Shown: positions 20,843 through 29,895 of the stretch, piece by piece
Layout of the letters: each line of letters starts with the position of its first letter
Numbering within the stretch: the stretch's first letter is position 1
Assembly: GCF_963678635.1 (NCBI RefSeq)
Contig: NW_026970619.1
Span: 1-32,943, forward strand
Reading direction: 5' to 3'
Origin: Symsagittifera roscoffensis
Taxonomy: Eukaryota; Xenacoelomorpha; Acoela; Convolutidae
DNA length: 32,943 bases
Made by a program: the position numbers and the translations under genes
The notes under the pieces: model-generated
Seen by the model: only the letters and a program-made list of their open reading frames with translations
Database searches by the model: none
What the model was told of the DNA's origin: nothing

Positions 20843-20860
20843 TGGCGCCCAACGCGCTTG
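20843..20860 (+). other. retroelement primer-binding-site-like word
   Basis: TGGCGCCCAACGCGCTTG begins with TGGCGCCCAAC, the start of the tRNA primer-binding site in many LTR retroelements. No LTR is recognised on its left, and what follows is only a short coding-like island. It may be a relic of an element other than the one at 27 kb, or chance. Confidence 0.3.
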
Positions 20861-21200
20861 TAGAAACAATGTAAGGCCAGTGAATCAAAAAAGAATACCT
20901 CAAAAAAAGCAAAAAGGGACCTTTTGGGCCAGCAGTATGTGGAATCCCTGAAGAAGGCCGTCCGCGCCTGCGAAATCCGCTACTAAGTTTTGAGGATTTT
21001 TGATTTTAAGTTTTTTTTTGTTCTGTCCGGATGATAAAAATCAGCACTGTAATACTAAATCAATAATTTTTTTAAATTCAACTCTGATAACAAGCGTTGT
21101 AACTTTATACATGAAAGTTCAGCTTGGGAGAATACTAAAAAGACATCAGGATCGACGAGCATCTCCGTCTCCAGATTTGGCCAAGAAAAATTTTGATTAA
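20860..21200 (+). pseudogene. short coding-like islands in intron 2, identity unknown
   Basis: After the primer-site-like word the plus strand reads, with no start codon, KRDLLGQQYVESLKKAVRAC then EIRY and a TAA near 20983. The residues are amphipathic and not what chance gives here, and GC content is raised. A second island at 21123-21200 follows GAAAGTTCAG| and reads LGRILKRHQDRRASPSPDLA then KKNFD and TAA. Neither joins in phase with exons 2 or 3 of the surrounding gene. They may be remnants of a nested element or exons of a transcript I cannot assemble. Confidence 0.25.
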
Positions 21201-21524
21201 TACCTAGTCCAGCTGATTATTCAACCTTTTGTGAGCAATTACTCTGCTGCATTTGAGTTAAGGAATCACAAAAATCACAAAATATGTCGCAAAATACTCC
21301 AAACAATTTGATTTTGGAGCTCTTTTTGCTCAATATATGTCAACAAAACCAATCAAAAAACGGGTACAAGGTGAAATTGTAAAGAACATACTTTTGTTTT
21401 TCCTCTCATAGCTGCACCTCCAGACTGAAGGCTTGGGCTTTTACATTTTGTATGTGGGTAGGGCTATTTTTTGTGACCAAACTATTTTTGATTTACAAAA
21501 TTTCATGCAAGTTTTTTTTTTCAG

Positions 21525-21653
21525 ATGCACGATGAAGTCTATAAAACATCAAACTACTTAAAATGGGCATCAGAGACGTTTCAAAACGGACCATTTGGTC
21601 TAATGACGTTCTCTCGGGCTTCACTCTGGGATATGGTTAACCTCAAAACTTGA
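21525..21653 (+). pseudogene. orphan exon-like frame, 42 codons, after a strong acceptor
   Basis: A long T-run and TTTTTCAG| end at 21524, and the next 42 codons are open only in the frame beginning ATG CAC, reading MHDEVYKTSNYLKWASETFQ then NGPFGLMTFSRASLWDMVN, to TGA at 21651-21653. The acceptor and composition look like a real terminal exon. It needs a phase-0 partner, whereas exon 2 of the enclosing gene ends in phase 1 and fits exon 3 instead. It could be an alternative last exon with an unseen linker exon, or a relic. No family recognised. Confidence 0.35.
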
Positions 21654-21699
21654 TAAGTCTCCCGGGTTGACCTCCAACGACCAAACATGCTGATCATAT

Positions 21700-22640
21700 A
21701 TTTCAATGACCTAAGTATATGAAAAAGTGCTAGTCATACAAGCTTGATGGATTTTGTCAAAATTGAATTACCAAATTTTATAAGAAGTTTTTTCTTGTTT
21801 GGCATATAAGACGGTGTATCGTCATAAATAAGAAAAAGTATTTTGTCTAAAAACGCTAAACACACAATTTCGACAAATAGAAACTCTATGACTAAAATTT
21901 TTTTTGATGGCGAGAGCGAACATTTTTTTTGAGTAGTTTCGAAATTGCCTTAAAGATTTTTTTGTTTTTTTATCACAAAACGAATTTTGTGCTCAAACAA
22001 GCATTTTCCAAAAAAAAAACACATGAAAAAATTAATTTTTGTGCGTATAACGTAGTCCTGGATATACAAAACTTGAGTTCTTTTTTTTCGTTTCTCTGGA
22101 TAATTTCTTTCACAAACGCTTAAAATGTTTATCTTTTTTTTGGCATGCTTTTGCATGCCTTGATCAATGCATGATTAACTAAAAACACAAATTAAGAAAA
22201 AAATCAAATTCGAAAACTTTGATAACTTTTTCCTATCATTTGTCTAAGACAAACCTAATGGAATTGCAAGACGTTTAATCATGTGGTGACTCAATTTTTG
22301 GGTAACCAAGGTCTTTTTCACTTGTATTCGGTTACAAACACCACCCAACAAATTGAGAAATTAAAATTGAAAAAGATTTTTTGTTTTATAGAAAAAGGCT
22401 AGTCGTACAATTTCCATATATTAAAAATCACTGGTCACAGTCCTTTCATGCAATTTTCTGTACTCATGAAATTGCATAAAAACTGTATGATTAGCATTTT
22501 TCCATTTACGAAAATTGTATGATAAGCATCATTAGTCAACCCGTGCTACTAATTTGTGCGCATGATAACAATTTATTAAGTATCAAGAGCACATAAAAAT
22601 CGGCAGAGGGTATAACGCGAGGTCTGAAGTTAGGATTGTA
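21700..22640. other. intron 2, last part: AT-rich, no gene seen
   Basis: Nothing coding is recognised. A perfect hairpin GGCATGC-TTTT-GCATGCC lies at 22142-22159; it does not match the histone 3'-end stem-loop, and I assign it no role. Confidence 0.5.
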
Positions 22641-22728
22641 GTAGATGTGGTATTTTTGGGTTTTGGCGGGGGTATTGAAAATGTTTTCCAGTGTAGTTAT
22701 TTTCTCATGCTGGACACACCATTTTTAG

Positions 22729-22940
22729 GTAGAGAACCAGGAGAGGACAGCAGCGGAGCACAAAATCCGGCGGATAGCGAATCGGTTGATTACGACGAAG
22801 AACTAAAGCAGATGCAAGCGTCGAATCTTCATTTCCTGAAAGGCAAGAATAGTGGCGAGATTTGGAACCAATTTGTTAACAAATTTGAAATGGGACTGGT
22901 TGCATTTAGTATTGCGACTCATATAATGCAACCAGAATGA
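22729..22940 (+). CDS. secreted cysteine-containing glycoprotein, exon 3 of 3 (C-terminus)
   Basis: This last exon begins after CACACCATTTTTAG| at 22728. Its first two bases (GT) complete the Gly codon opened by the last base of exon 2, an exact phase-1 match. The three exons total 1671 coding bases, 557 codons including the stop, with no remainder. The exon is more GC-rich than its flanks and encodes an acidic, Ser/Gly-rich start (REPGEDSSGAQNPADSESVD), then a mixed tail ending SIATHIMQPE before TGA at 22938-22940. There is no hydrophobic anchor, so the product should be secreted rather than membrane-bound. Function is unknown. Confidence 0.7.
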
Positions 22941-23590
22941 ACTGAGATCATTGAATGGGTTGGTTTTAATCGAGAGAAGCCAGATGATATAATATGAGCT
23001 TCATTTATGACAGATTGTTGAGTTTCGCAACTCAATCAAAAGTTCTCTTAATTTTTTTTAGCTATATATTCGTTACATCATCAGATTTGACAGATAAAAG
23101 GGTAATTGGATGAAATTGTAACGTTGGATAAATTACTGTTTTTCAATTCAAAGTAAGTAATGAAATCTGACACACCTCAATCTCACCATAAACTTATTGC
23201 TTCTAAGGGACTCAATAAAAATGACAATTCACCACGGAGCAATTCAGCATACCCGCACCGAACAATTTCTTTTTTATTTTTGGCAAGAAAAACTTAACTT
23301 CTAGTCTAAATATCTGACCAGCAAATCTTTTTGAGTTGTTTAAATAAAGCAGGGAGTTTCTTGTAATCTTTTTTAAAATATTATATCTGATCGAAAATTA
23401 CCTTAATCTAGGCTATTTCTTGCTAGAAAAAATCTCCTTATAACAAGTGTAATTTGCATTGTAGAAAACTAATTCAAAACAAGACTGCTCGTAACAGGCT
23501 GATGACCGGAGAGTTCCGATTACTTTTTGAGGTCTTGAGCGTTTCGTTGTTTTTAAATATTAGTATAAGAAAATTGTAAAAGAAAAAAAA
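22941..23590. other. 3' flank of the secreted-protein gene
   Basis: AT-rich sequence with two AATAAA words (23214 and 23343) that could end the transcript; no further gene is seen. Confidence 0.5.
23214..23219 (+). terminator. candidate poly(A) signal of the three-exon gene
   Basis: AATAAA lies 274 bases after the TGA. A second copy at 23343-23348 is an alternative. Both are weak evidence in such AT-rich DNA. Confidence 0.3.
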
Positions 23591-23599
23591 ACAAAAAAA

Positions 23600-24470
23600 C
23601 AGATATTCAAAAAGTATCCCCCACACGCTATTTAAAGTATAAAGTTATATATTTTTCTTATTGCAAACTGAAAAAATATCACCTTCGCTTATGCAAACTG
23701 AAAAAATATCACCTTCGCTAACGCGTTAATATATCGCGCATTAATCAATTGTTCAAAATTGGCAAAAAGGTGTCATTTTAACCCCCATAATTTGGATGAT
23801 CACAAGTGAAATATCTAAAACAAATGAGCTCAGGAACACAACATTTTTGAATGATGTTTGAAAATCCCTTAATTAATAACCAGTTGAAAAGTCAAATTTT
23901 GTATGGAGAAAAAAAAATACCTCGAGCACAATTATTCACTCATTTGCTTCAAAAGTTGGATACAACAAGACTGCTCGCATCAAAGCAAAGCCCCGAACAA
24001 TTCGAATGCCATTTAGAGTCAACGAAAAATCTTTTTTTTTTACTGCCAAAAAATATTGGAAAAAAACATCATTTGTGTTGATTTTTTCCTTACTTTGTCC
24101 TCTCACCATTCGCGCTATTTTAAGTATTAGGTGTTTTTTGTCTAGTTAAGTAATAAAAAAAGCCAATTACCTGCGTTAGTTCAATTTGGAATAAATTATT
24201 ACGCTGCTAGAGTTTGAGTAGCACGAAGCATACTGCGCGTTAATTATCACAAATTGGCCAAATTTCTAGATTTTCAAACCTCTTTTACGCATGGTCGCAC
24301 GTAAAACATCTTTTTCAATTCGAGCTGAAAAGAACAACATTTTGATGACGATGTTAAGAAAATACTTTCGAAAACTGCTAAATAAAAAGTCTAAATTAGT
24401 CTCGAGAAAAATACAAAGAGCCCAAATATTCCGTCATTTTCTTCAAGGTGCTACAGAAATCGGCTGATTA
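23600..24470 (+). repeat. diverged tandem duplication, units of about 490 bp
   Basis: Unit 1 (about 23600-23990) and unit 2 (about 24095-24470) share ordered anchors: CGCTATTT then AAGTAT; CGCGTTAAT or GCGCGTTAAT; AAATTGGC; GAGCT followed by AACAACATTTT or ACACAACATTTTT and GATGTT; then AAATAC followed by GAGC, TATTC, TCATTT and CTTCAA. A word before unit 1 (CAAGACTGCTCG near 23480, repeated near 23967) suggests a third, more decayed unit to the left. The 76-codon frame at 23851-24081 lies within unit 1 and is not conserved in unit 2, so I do not call it a gene. Confidence 0.55.
23662..23719. repeat. 28-bp exact tandem duplication
   Basis: Two identical 28-mers beginning TGCAAACTGAAAAAATATCA lie at 23662-23689 and 23692-23719, separated by 2 bases. 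Confidence 0.9.
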
Positions 24471-25063
24471 CTTCCGCATTGATCGCTTGAGTTCGCAACA
24501 ACGCTATCTTGTGTCTTTTAGAGTAAAAATTAGGCCATATGATGTAATCTATAACCGATTTTTGGTAAGCTGCAGTACAGATTATGCTGATTTTATACAG
24601 TGTGGGTTCTCGTACGGTACGAACTCTTGTGTAAAGCGTATATAGTAATTGATATCGTTTCGGGTACCCCTGATTATTTTGACTCAAATAAGGCTCATTT
24701 GTCTATAAAGTTTTGGGTGGAATCAGCGAGTGACATCATTTTTCTAGTTTTTTACGGATTTGGGTTGAAATTGAATTTGAAACCACTAAAAGTTCGCTGG
24801 TTTAAAAAAAAATTAGGTGCATTTCAATCTACTCAATAAGTGACTGACGTATTTTGCTGTAAAGCAATTCAGGTATAGCTCTTGCGTTGAGAAGACCGAC
24901 TTCGTGGGTTTTCCTTTCCTAGTCCAAAATCTTTGGAAGCGGCGCAGGGGCGCAAAAAGCATCTCTACTCTCTGGCGAGTAAACGAGCCTCAAGTTTCGC
25001 TGCCGTAAAAAATAGTTTACTAGGCATATATTTATATATGCAATAAAAATGTGCGTCTTTATT

Positions 25064-25158
25064 GTTCCGACCATTGAAAATGGGGAGAAACTTTGTATTC
25101 GGGTTTAATTTAATTTTCGTTCCGACCATTAAAAATGGGGAGGAACTTTATATTCGGG
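25064..25158 (+). repeat. 40-bp tandem duplication, period 55
   Basis: GTTCCGACCATT...TATTCGGG occurs at 25064-25103 and 25119-25158 with a few substitutions (GAAAA/AAAAA, GAGAAAC/GAGGAAC, TTG/TTA). Confidence 0.85.
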
Positions 25159-25187
25159 AGTGTTTTAGGTTCTTTTTTCATCTTTTG

Positions 25188-25268
25188 GTTTTCCACGCAA
25201 AATCAGCTTCCAGAAATAGTCATTGGACAGGGTTGAATGATGTATCATAATAAAGCCCTTTCAGTGAA
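25188..25268 (+). repeat. AATAAAGCCCTTTCAG repeat, copy 1
   Basis: It shares TTTTCCAC, CAAAAT, a GATGTATC-like word and TAAAGCCCTTTCAGT, in the same order and spacing, with 25682-25762. Confidence 0.6.
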
Positions 25269-25616
25269 TGGAGCAAAATTTAAAAAATTCAAAATTTTTT
25301 TCACAGAGTCGAGACAACCCGATTTGAAATTTTTTATTTTTGATCTAATTTATCAGGTAGTTATTAATTGCAATAGCTAATGAAGCTTAGTTTAAGCCGT
25401 GAAAACTTTTTAGCGCAATTTTGGGAACCAAAAACTTAAAAACTCAAAAAAAAATTTCTTTTTTTTCTTTGATTATTCTTCAAAACTGCTTTCCAATTGA
25501 CCTATTTTATTATGACTTTCAAATCTGCCTGAGTTCTATAATTTTCCTATAATTCGTTATCGCAAAAATCAGAAAAAAATTGACACCAATTTCGGAAAAC
25601 CTTTTTGTATTTTTAT

Positions 25617-25672
25617 AAGACTGTGGTCGGAAAATTATGTGCTACTTGCACAGTAACCGGCTATCCTTGTTT
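25617..25672 (+). repeat. dispersed repeat family A, copy 2
   Basis: Counterpart of 438-496. Shared words in order: TGGTCGGAA, TGTGCT, GTAACC, GCTATC, TTGTT. In this copy the family-A segment is followed within 10 bases by the second TTTTCCAC...AAAGCCCTTTCAG repeat. Confidence 0.6.
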
Positions 25673-25681
25673 TTTTGATTT

Positions 25682-25833
25682 TTGTTTTCCACACAAAATA
25701 AGGTACGACAAAGAACGATTCGATTAAATTAAGTGATATATCTTATTAAAGCCCTTTCAGTCGTGATTCCAACCAGTCTGAGTATCTTATTTGAATCAAA
25801 GCCCTTTCAGTCTGAGTATCTTATTTGAATCAA
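25682..25833 (+). repeat. AATAAAGCCCTTTCAG repeat copy 2, with a 50-bp local duplication
   Basis: 25682-25762 repeats 25188-25268. Immediately after, AAAGCCCTTTCAG recurs at 25748-25760 and 25798-25810, and CAGTCTGAGTATCTTATTTG occurs at 25774 and again at 25808, so a segment of about 50 bp is tandemly duplicated. Confidence 0.7.
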
Positions 25834-26766
25834 CCTATAGAACACGTTAAACATATTGATTCAAAATTATGACAAAATTTTTGAGGATATTTCTGTCCTA
25901 CCATTTGTCCCAAACCCAGATAGTTATCCATCTTGAGGACAATCAAAACTTTGTTCCATCTCATCGCACAATTATTTCACAAAGGCTATAGTCTATACAA
26001 AAAGGAATTTCCAGAAAACAAAGTCAAAAGACAAATACTTGATCAAAACTTGCAATCACAATTAAAATTTTACCACGAAATCCAAAAATGACACTCCCTC
26101 CTATAAAGATGATATAAAGAACAAACAGATGATATTGAAATAAATTTTTCAAAACTTTTGACAGAGTACATCAAAAATATAAAGCTTCGATAATCATAAG
26201 GAGCAAATTCAATATTCACAGTTTGTGTTTTTGCCTTTACTTATAGTTTTGTATCCATCTCAATTTAAAATTAAACATTTTATACAACACCATCACAAAC
26301 AACACGACATGCAAATTTAAGAATAAAATATGTGTTTTTTAAAAATTTCCAAATGGAATTCGAAAAAATCACAATCATCCCACAATTACAACACCACATA
26401 CAAAAACACACGTCTACATATTCTTCAATGGATTATCAAACACACATGACTAAAACCATAAACGTAGCTTTAAAAGAAAATACGAAAAAGATATGCTATT
26501 TTTCTGTTCGCACTAACTTTCCCTTCCCATGGTTCTACTCCTGAAAATAAAAGAACAAAGCCGAGCCACTCATTGTGCCTTTCAAAAGCTACATTTCTGA
26601 TATTTAACTGTCACGCAGTTGTTGCGCCAAATTATTCAGATTTTTGATAATTTTGTTTTTGCGTTCTAAGAATGTTTCTCTGGAAGCTTCTCAATTGATG
26701 TATAATTTAAAATTTGAAAAAAAAGGAAAGCCATTTAAAAGAGATTCCGTTAATCTTTGGAAATAA

Positions 26767-27026
26767 TTTATCACATCACCAGATCCGTACAACCCCAGTA
26801 GCAATCAAAAAATTAGTTTTTTTTTCAAGCTAAAAATGCGTTCGTTTTTTGGCTTCAAAGAAACCGGCAAAATGGTTTTACTGAGATTTAATCTGTTGAA
26901 CCAAATTTCTTCGTTGCACCACGATGAGATAAAAAGAGCGACATTGCCAGAAGTTCGTGATTTAAAACAACTGGACATTTGTTTTTTGTCTGACTGGTCG
27001 AATAAAATTTTCGCTAGCTCTCTCAG
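26767..27026 (+). pseudogene. coding exon split by the LTR retrotransposon, left part
   Basis: The frame with ATG at 26836 is open from 26767 (after a TAA) through 27026, the base before the 5' LTR. Its residues are ordinary and evenly mixed (NLLNQISSLHHDEIKRATLP, EVRDLKQLDICFLSDWSNKI), unlike chance frames here. If the element and one 4-bp target copy are removed, the codon interrupted at 27025-27026 (AG) is completed by 32877 to AGA. The frame then continues open through 32943. Whether the exon starts at an acceptor upstream (CACATCACCAG| near 26782, or TTTTTCAAG| near 26829) or at the ATG is unclear. No family recognised. The frame as it stands runs into LTR sequence and is broken. Confidence 0.5.
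27023..27026 (+). repeat. target-site duplication, left copy (TCAG)
   Basis: TCAG just before the 5' LTR corresponds to ACAG (32873-32876) just after the 3' LTR. Three of four bases match; 4-6 bp duplications are usual for Ty3/gypsy integrases. Confidence 0.45.
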
Positions 27027-27229
27027 TGTCATAGTAGCCCAATTTATACAGTTTATGTTTATGAAAGTTATAAGTAAAGTCTTTGTATGTCTGGCAACCA
27101 GTCGCTCACTGTTCTTTTACGTCTGGACACACATAAAACAATGAGTGCAGTTTGCCTTTTATTTCGATATCATACAGTTGATCTTCACCATAGTTCAATT
27201 TCTATCATTCTATATTTTTTCTTACTTCA
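27027..27229 (+). repeat. 5' LTR
   Basis: Begins TGTCATAG, ends CTTACTTCA (TG...CA) and matches the 3' LTR along its full 203 bases. Shared blocks include TTTATACAGTTTAT, TATGTCTGGC or AATGTCTGGC, ACTGTTCTT, TACGTCTGGACA and CATTCTATA. Confidence 0.9.
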
Positions 27230-27231
27230 TT

Positions 27232-28263
27232 ATGGCGCAACCAGCAGATAAAAAGGGAGAGGGAAAAACCACTTAAGCATTGCATTTTTTGGGACTTTAG
27301 AACAACGGACCCACCGACTTATTGGAAGGAATGGATCGTGAAATTCCAATTGGAGATTGCTGATCGCGAAGTACGACACCGTTCCGGACGACTTCTTTTT
27401 CAAATACACTCTAACAAATTCCCCAATTTCCGCATTGCCGGAGGATGTATGCAGAAAAAAAACAGGAAGGAGTCGTAAAAAAGAAACTCAAGTCGAACCT
27501 GTACCTTTGTATTAGAGACGAGGCGCAACCAACTTTTAAAGCCAGGCAACCAGAATTGGATATCAAAACGGTACCGTATCCTCAAGTGTTGGACTACATG
27601 GAACAGGTTTTTAAACGCTAACGGACTGTGACGCACAAAAGGGGGTTGTTTGTATTATGGACGAGAACAACGACAACATGAAACATTCGAAAAATTCCAC
27701 GCGGAACTCAACGCTTTGGCGACATGGTGCGACTTCACAAATGCGGCAGAGAATGTGCGAGACACTTTCATAATGAATATGAAAGAGTCGGACTGCCAGC
27801 GGAAAATATAGCGTTCAAAAAAAACGCCGGAGGAAGTATATAGGGTTTCTTCATCCTATGAGCGGGGGGATAGAGCCTACAAGTCGTACACTGGAAAGTC
27901 TGCAGCGTCAGCCCCGTACATCAACATCAAACAGAAACCGGTGTGAAACATCCGACGGTGAACAGGCTACTTCCAAAACCGAGGGCGCGGCGGACGCGGA
28001 AAGGGACCAGGAGTGACAAACCCTATCATTGCTAACATTGCGATGCTCTTAACTTCACGTTGGAACATTTAAACATTTGTACAGCAAAAAATGCCTCCTG
28101 TTATGTTTGCGAGAAATTAGGACACTTCGAAAGGACATGTTGGGGGAGCGGAACGATTAAAGAGGAAGAGGACGCGTTGGAATGGTACAGGAAGGGCAAT
28201 AAAACCACCGGAGCAACCAGAGTACGGGGAGTAATAATCAGGAACAACCAGTGGGATGGGTGA
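27232..28263 (+). pseudogene. gag relic with CCHC zinc knuckle
   Basis: The apparent start ATG (27232) gives MAQPADKKGEGKTT and a stop at 27274. Protein-like pieces continue in other frames: PPTYWKEWIVKFQLEIADRE (about 27310-27370), QPTFKARQPELDIKTVPYPQ (about 27525-27585), and FHAELNALATWCDFTNAAEN followed by VRDTFIMNMKESDCQ (27690-27800), the last resembling the conserved gypsy capsid region. A Gly/Arg-rich patch (near 27980) precedes a nucleocapsid knuckle, CYVCEKLGHFERTC (28099-28140), which is a perfect C-x2-C-x4-H-x4-C. Gag would form the particle and bind element RNA. At least four frame changes or stops make it dead. Confidence 0.75.
27233..27247 (+). other. primer-binding site of the LTR element
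   Basis: TGGCGCAACCAGCAG starts 3 bases after the 5' LTR. It begins with TGG, as expected for pairing with the CCA end of a tRNA; I do not assign the tRNA. It overlaps the apparent gag start codon (ATG at 27232-27234). Confidence 0.65.
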
Positions 28264-28395
28264 ACCAAGAGGCAGAAGGAGAACACGAATCGTCAAGTGA
28301 ATATATATGATGATGGCAATAATGGGTTAACCCAGAGAAACCGAGCTCAGTATCCCAAATGCGAGAGTTCTGGCCAATGTGTGTGGTAAAAGCAA

Positions 28396-28821
28396 GTGGT
28401 TGTGCGTCGACAGTGGGCCCCGGTAACTGTATTTAGCCTGTCAGAACTGACACGGGCCATGGGGAGAGCGAATATTCATCTTATCGCAGGAAAGGTTGAA
28501 TTCTTCGATTACACTAACAGTCGCAGCCATATTCTTGGAAAGGCTGAGGTGACGATCAAACTCAACGGGTGGGTAACTCAGCAGAATATTTCGGTCATTG
28601 CAGGAAACCACCAATCAATCCTGTGGCCTGACTTGATGGGTTCTTTGAGGCTGGAGCTGGTCCAGAGAGATCGCGTGATGATAGTGATGGAGGACAACAC
28701 AAATGACGGGGAAGAGCATGAGTTAGATGAGTGGCAACCAAACTTCTGTAAGTTGTTCCCAAATTTGTTTACCAGAAGAGGGCACATAAGCAATGCCAAG
28801 GTACGGGTAGATTTCTTTTAG
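28396..28821 (+). pseudogene. pol relic: aspartic protease and leader to reverse transcriptase
   Basis: The protease active-site motif V-D-S-G is encoded at 28406-28417, but in a different frame from the flanking sequence. The downstream frame reads APVTVFSLSELTRAMG straight after it, so a one-base change lies within the active-site region. Further on come VTIKLNGWVTQQNISVIAG and ILWPDLMGSLRLEL, the latter in place of the usual G-R-D block that closes the fold. It then runs into FPNLFTRRGHISNAKVRVDF, the typical bridge to reverse transcriptase. It would cleave the Gag-Pol precursor; as read it is inactive. Confidence 0.7.
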
Positions 28822-29480
28822 GGACATAAAATAAAACGTGTACAATTTCTTGTCTCCAATTGTTATCACTGTGAAAATAACGAAGTACAAAATTGGCGTT
28901 GGAATCAAGAGAATCAAAGAAGTAAAAACAGAAGAACAAGTACCAAATGCCAAATATAGAAGAATTATTGGATGGAATAAGTCAAATTGTTGCAGAAAGA
29001 AAAGACGGGGAAGACTATTTTACAACTCGCGACTTAACAAGCGAACAATGTAATTTCTCATTAGTGGAGGGGGATCCACAGGTACCTATCGCTTCAAAAA
29101 TGGTTTAACGGTCTAATGACGATGCCCGCTGAACTTAAAAGGAGTCACGAATTCTTTCACTAAAGAGTTCCCGCACACGCATTTATCGATGACATTTTAA
29201 TACTTTCAAAAGGAACCAAAATTGAACACATTTCGTTTGTCGAAAAATTAATCAAGAATTTCGACGTGGCAAACGCGCCATTGAAGCTCCGGAAGTGCGA
29301 TATTGCAAAATCAAGTTGCCAATGGCTGGGACACCAAATAAGCAACACCGCAGTTACGCCAATGATACGATAAACGAAAGCAATAGATGCGCCGCATTTT
29401 AGACGACAGCTAAAACCGCTGATGGGTTCTCTGCATAGTTTACACAAGTTCTCACCAAACCTTGCAGAAATTAGCGCATC
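28822..29480 (+). pseudogene. pol relic: reverse transcriptase
   Basis: Reverse transcriptase pieces occur in several frames. From 28947 the sequence reads MPNIEELLDGISQIVAERKD then EDYFTTRDL, matching the fingers region with its DL motif. Near 29120 MPAELKRSHEFF corresponds to the palm helix before the catalytic box. At 29182-29193 the box is FIDD, followed by ILILSKGTKIEHISFVEKLI. RKCDIAKSSCQWLGHQIS (29295-29350) and the thumb (HFRRQLKPLMGSLHSLHKFS, 29395-29450) follow. Stops fall after about 29100, at 29161 and near 29370. The central part between the DL motif and the FIDD box is much shorter than in intact enzymes, so an internal deletion is likely. Confidence 0.8.
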
Positions 29481-29895
29481 GTTAAGACCCCTCCTTAGCC
29501 AAAATAATGAATTTATTTGGACTAACCAATGCGAAACGGCGTTCGACTCACTAAAGCGATTGGTGGCAAGCATAATTGAACTTAAACTATTCGATATACA
29601 CCGTGAAACGCTATTCTTGATCGATGCAAGTCACGATGGCTCAGGCGCAATGATCGAACAGTACAGCCAAGAAGGATGGCAATCTATGTCATTTGCATTT
29701 AGACATCTCAATCCCGCAGAACGTAAGTATTCAACCAACGAGCTCGAACTACTAGCCGTTGTATGGGCCATCGAACATTACAGAAATTGCATCTACGGAC
29801 TTTTTTACAGAATTTCAGGTCACAAAGCTTTATTAACACTACTAAAATCTTCGCTAAAAGGCAACAAAACGTTTTTCAGCAGAATAACAAGATGA
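29481..29895 (+). pseudogene. pol relic: RNase H, third catalytic Asp changed
   Basis: This is the best-preserved domain, in one open frame shared with the RT thumb (ATG-like start 29422, stop 29893-29895). The block NEFIWTNQCETAFDSLKRLV leads to LFLIDASHDGSGA with the first catalytic Asp, then RKYSTNELELLAVVWAIEHY with the catalytic Glu. The third motif, normally T-D-H, reads S-G-H (RISGHKALLTLLK): codon GGT stands where GAT is expected, a single transition. The frame breaks soon after. The domain would remove the RNA strand of the RNA:DNA hybrid; loss of this Asp should abolish activity. Confidence 0.8.

Larger units (their letters stand above)
24471..26760. other. intergenic region with small repeats
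   Basis: Overlapping open frames of 65-80 codons near 24450-24840 on both strands have ordinary composition but no domain, start context or splice partner. A GC-richer patch at about 24880-25010 is unassigned. Beyond the small repeats listed separately at 25064-25833, I see nothing. Confidence 0.45.

Noticed and set aside
22142-22159. Perfect 7-bp hairpin with a T4 loop as a histone mRNA end or terminator
   Set aside because: The stem-loop sequence does not match the histone consensus and there is no histone gene. Short hairpins are expected by chance in 33 kb.
26805-27032. 75-codon minus-strand frame opposite the interrupted exon
   Set aside because: The plus-strand frame is preferred because it continues across the insertion site with exact phase; the minus frame does not.
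29160-29573. 137-codon minus-strand frame in the retrotransposon
   Set aside because: It is the shadow of the reverse transcriptase and RNase H coding strand, whose motifs are clear on the plus strand.
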